Shown here piece by piece: positions 60,964 through 64,000 of a stretch of DNA of 64,000 nt. Positions within the stretch are counted from its first letter, which is position 1; each line of letters begins with the position of its first letter. The position numbers and the translations under genes are program-made. Source of the stretch: Blakeslea trispora (lineage: Eukaryota > Mucoromycota > Mucoromycetes > Mucorales > Choanephoraceae); assembly GCA_025331445.1 (NCBI GenBank), contig JAIWNE010000051.1, forward strand, positions 156,151 to 220,150. Direction: 5' to 3'. The notes beneath the pieces were generated by a model, which did not search any database, had not been told where the DNA came from, and saw nothing but the letters and a program-made list of their open reading frames with translations.

Positions 60964-61698
60964 TTATGAACTAGTGGCAGCAGCAGCGGCAGCAGTAGCA
61001 GCAGCAGTAGTGGTTGTAACAACAGTAGTAGTTGTGTTGTTGTTATGTGTCTATGAACCAAAAAAAAGAGAGTGAGTGAGTTTATCGATATGATAGATTT
61101 GATCTGAGCCTCATCTGAAATTAAAAAAGTGGGGGAAAAGGGGCTTACCTGTGTACCGACAATAGAGCCTGATAATAATAATAAAAAAAAGAAAGAAAAG
61201 GAGGGGAGAAAAGTAGAGATTAGGGTAATCATTCTAGACAATCATCTTTGTAATCACTTACCAATAATGATACCTAAAATAACCAAGATGGTAACAGCTA
61301 TAATAATCTTCCACTTCAAATCCTTCCACCACATTCTTTTACGCACTTGGTTAGCACCACGACGGAAATGACCTGCAGTTGCTTGCAAATCCTCTAAGAA
61401 GAAGAAGACAAGGTTAACCACCATATTGTCTCTTTTTATGATCTACTTGCCTGTTTTGCCTCTAAGATCATCTAATCTTTCACCTCTTTGCATCACTTTA
61501 TCAATATTCTCTTGCATAATACCAACTACTTCATCCACTTGTTGCTGAACTCTGGCAGTCTTGGCATTACCTCCACCTTGAGTATCGTTTTTGTTTTTGT
61601 TGGGAATATAAGGATCATAAGGTGCAGACCTGGAAAATGAGATTGTGTTGATGTTGGCTCTCTGCTTTTATTTGAGGATATTTAACAAATACTTACAT
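60964..61698 (-). CDS. Synaptobrevin/Snc1-type R-SNARE (VAMP)
   Basis: Vesicle SNARE for fusion with the plasma membrane or endosomes. Exons (minus order): 61697-61698, 61451-61629, 61262-61393, 61149-61168, 60964-61050; 139 residues. The R-SNARE motif (about residues 25-85) has the central arginine in VMQRGERLDDLRGKT, followed by FRRGANQVRKRMWWKDLKWK and one membrane anchor (IIIAVTILVILGIIIG). The C-terminus, unusual for a VAMP, continues after the anchor with about 30 Thr/Ala/Asn residues. The first exon supplies only AT of the start codon; the G comes from exon 2 (AT|gtaagt...ccag|G). Intron 2 uses a GC donor, and exon 4 is 20 bases. Confidence 0.88.
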
Positions 61699-62653
61699 TT
61701 TATATATATAAAAAAAAGGGGGGAGGAGAGAGAAAAAAAGAGAGAGAGAAAAAGAGAGAAAGAAAAAAAGAGTGGAAATCCAATTTTATTCACACCTTTT
61801 ATTTTATTTTATTTTTATGTACCGAGACATGATGTCAAGTCAAACCTTTAATGATAATTAGCCCAAAAGAAAGAAAGAAAGAAAAAAACTGCTTATTCCC
61901 CCTCTCCCTTCTTTTTTTAACTGTAGAAAACATCTTGTTTAATTGCTTGAGTTTTACTTTATTTCTTCTCCTCTCTTTTTTTTTTTTTAAATAATTTAAA
62001 GATAGGGTTTGATAAATTGCCAATGAGCGAGGCGAAATAGCTTTTGACTTTTTATTCAAGAACATAAGAAAAACCTAGCGGAACCAAAATAAAAAAAAAA
62101 AGCTTATTTATGGCTACACAACGCGTACATAAAGACTACTTGTTGACAACAAGTTACTTTAGTCTTGAAAGAGAGAGAGAGAAATCAATACAATTCACAT
62201 ACACATAAGAAGAAGGATTGACCCCATTCATTTAATAAAACATTCAACTCATTTGAACAAAAACAAAAGAGAGAGAAAAACTATTATCAAATGAAGGCTG
62301 AGTTCGATATAAACATGAGAATTCTCTTGCATAGATACACTGGCTCCCTTAGAATTCTGTCTCATTGCCAGTCATCTAGGACTCTATACAGCTTACAGAG
62401 ATGAATTACCTTTGTGTAGAGTTGATTTTCTTTATGTATATCATAACAACAAGTATGCATAAAGAGATTCAAATGGTTTAATAACGAGAATCAATCTATC
62501 ATTAAAAGAAAGCAGTATAATGACATGCAATTCTCTATATAAAAAAAAAGGGAGGGAGTCTATTTTGCATAGGATTAAACAAGAAATAAAGGCCTAATAA
62601 GACAAGAGAGGGTATTCTAAATGTAGAGTCATTTTTGATTAAATAAAAAGAAA
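61699..62653. other. Intergenic region
   Basis: Upstream of the R-SNARE gene; the plus strand is GA/A-rich at 61718-61770, meaning a CT-rich promoter on the coding strand. Further right is the 3' flank of the glycosyltransferase gene. An ACGCGT occurs at 62119-62124. No gene seen. Confidence 0.45.
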
Positions 62654-64000
62654 TTAAATCAATTCTGCTGAACTGATTGTTTGTCCTTGCTTGATTTTAT
62701 CAGCAGCCACCAAACCCTTCACAGTAGCAGCATTAGGACATTTATCAGGAGCAAAATGAACCACAAAATCACCTGCTTCATAAAACTTGGGAAAGGTATT
62801 AAAGACATGATTCTGACGATCCAAGAACAAGGTACGCTTCATGTATTTCTCTTCACGCATAACATCCCACATAGCCCCTTGTTCATAACTCGGTCCCTGT
62901 CGATACCACTCTTCTCTTGCTTGAACCTCTCTTAGGAACTCTAGAGACCATGCCGAATGCTTGATCAAAAATACGCCAGCATTGATCATCTTGTCTGTAC
63001 CAGGTCGTACGACAATAAAATCAATGGCATCTTTGAAATCTGTGCCATTGTAATAGGTGCTCTCTAGATGATCCATAAGGGATTCAATCGATTGATCTTG
63101 GTTCATGATGACAGCATCCATATCTAACCAAAAGAGCCATTCGTACTTGGGTAGCACCTTTTGAATGACATCGATCTTGCCCCATACAGTACGTCGTGCA
63201 TCAGGTCGGATAGCCTGTTGAGCAAATTCATTGGCTCGAGCAACAAAGGCATACCCGTGTCGTGTTGCATAAGCTCGTTTGTTCAGAGAAGCACGCGTGC
63301 CACTAGGTTCCATACATTGGTCGTAGATGTAAGAGGAAGTGACGACGGCCAATGGTTTTTGATGGCGTGGTGTGGTCAAGAAGGGTGCGAGTTGATAAGC
63401 TTTGGCCAGATCAATAAAGTCTTGGTCTTGATAGACATGTTGGATCAATAGATGACGTCTATCCACTGTCTCGATACTGTTCTCCCATGCTTGACTTGTC
63501 CATCTTGCTTCGGATGCTATTGTTGATTTGGATGTGCTTAGTTTGATGACAGTGAGACCATCACGTTCGATTTGACCCCATTGTTGAACTGAGTGTGTCT
63601 CAATTGTGTCTATCAAGCGAGGCATGTCTACAAAGCTATGTATATCTTGAATAATGACATAATCATACACTTTCTCTTTTTCAGCAATCTAATCATCAGC
63701 TTATAAGTTCTACAAGACTTTTGTTTTCTCAATGCTTCCTTTTTTTTTTACCCAGTTTAAGATAGCATGTTGATCCAATGCTTGTGTTTTGGGTAAGAGT
63801 GTGATATCATCAAATTCCATTTTTTCAGTCTCAAATGCTCTTCTTTCAGGTGTGTTGGAAACTGGAGGACCACCATGAATGAAGAATTGATAATCAGCCT
63901 CTTTGACTTGAACAGGCACCAAATTATCATAGATGCCAAAGTAATGAGCCCGGATCAATTGTCTTCTCGAGTTCGATTTGGCCTCGGATCCAATCACAAT
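62654..64000 (-). CDS. GT31-GT34 fused glycosyltransferase (5' end outside window)
   Basis: Partial gene with exons 63752-64000 (continuing beyond the edge) and 62654-63688; 427 residues visible. The N-terminal part resembles beta-1,3-galactosyltransferases (GT31): VIGSEAKSNSRRQLIRAHYF and YDYVIIQDIHSFVDM. The C-terminal part is a GT34 (Gma12/Mnn10-type alpha-galactosyl/mannosyltransferase) domain: AVVTSSYIYDQCMEPSGTRA, NKRAYATRHGYAFVARANEF, the DxD motif in LFWLDMDAVIM, NAGVFLIKHSAWSLEFL and YEQGAMWDVM. It probably acts in Golgi protein or polysaccharide glycosylation. Two glycosyltransferase folds in one polypeptide suggest a bifunctional enzyme, although the GT31 part may be degenerate. 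Confidence 0.85.

Overview
This window is nuclear DNA of a fungus, most probably an early-diverging mould of the Mucoromycota (Mucorales type). It is AT-rich and dense in short spliceosomal introns of roughly 50 to 90 bases. Intergenic DNA is full of poly-A/T and GA/CT tracts. The gene set fits: poly(A)-binding protein, kynurenine monooxygenase, a Vid21/Eaf1-type NuA4 subunit, an LC8 dynein light chain, an STK32-type kinase and a FANCL ubiquitin ligase that yeasts and most moulds lack. I cannot name the genus. No operon, CRISPR array or convincing tRNA/rRNA gene was seen.

Layout. 0.4-9 kb: ribosomal protein P1; on the minus strand a Rho3-like GTPase and a SANT/Myb protein; then FANCL (+), whose last exon overlaps the end of an arrestin-like gene (-); a membrane-anchored monothiol glutaredoxin (-) and pyridoxal kinase (-). 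9.4-18.5 kb: poly(A)-binding protein, the Gln/Ala-rich Vid21/Eaf1 homologue and a NagD-like HAD phosphatase, all minus. 20-28.5 kb: a secreted Dcr2-like phosphatase with MABP-like repeats (+), kynurenine 3-monooxygenase (-), a RhoGAP (+) and a SAM methyltransferase (-). 30-39 kb: STK32-like kinase, LC8, a PIN-like auxin-efflux-family transporter and, after a 3.7-kb gene-free stretch, a secreted expansin-like protein (all +). 40-46.7 kb: a FHIP/RAI16-type endosome-dynein adaptor (+), a mitochondrial-type SpoU rRNA methyltransferase (-) and a small secreted defensin-like peptide (-). 48-51.3 kb: a graveyard of transposons (Tc1/mariner fragments abutting a decayed Helitron). 52.5-64 kb: a MyTH4-RhoGAP (+), a membrane protein with a bacterial periplasmic-binding-like ectodomain (+), a DUF2408 protein (-), a TBC-domain protein (+), a synaptobrevin/Snc1-type R-SNARE (-) and, cut by the right edge, a GT31-GT34 glycosyltransferase fusion (-).

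The genes do not form one pathway. Several touch polarised growth and membrane traffic: the Rho3-like GTPase, two RhoGAPs, a TBC protein, an R-SNARE, FHIP and LC8. Exon models were assembled by hand from splice signals, reading phase and family conservation; end coordinates are those of the coding sequence. Among about 96 inferred introns, four need a GC donor, always GCAAGT. Several exons are only 16 to 35 bases, and one start codon is split by an intron. The most interesting single loci are FANCL with its overlapping convergent neighbour, the defensin-like peptide, the periplasmic-binding-like membrane protein, the GT31-GT34 fusion, and the FHIP gene with an apparent one-base frameshift near its start.
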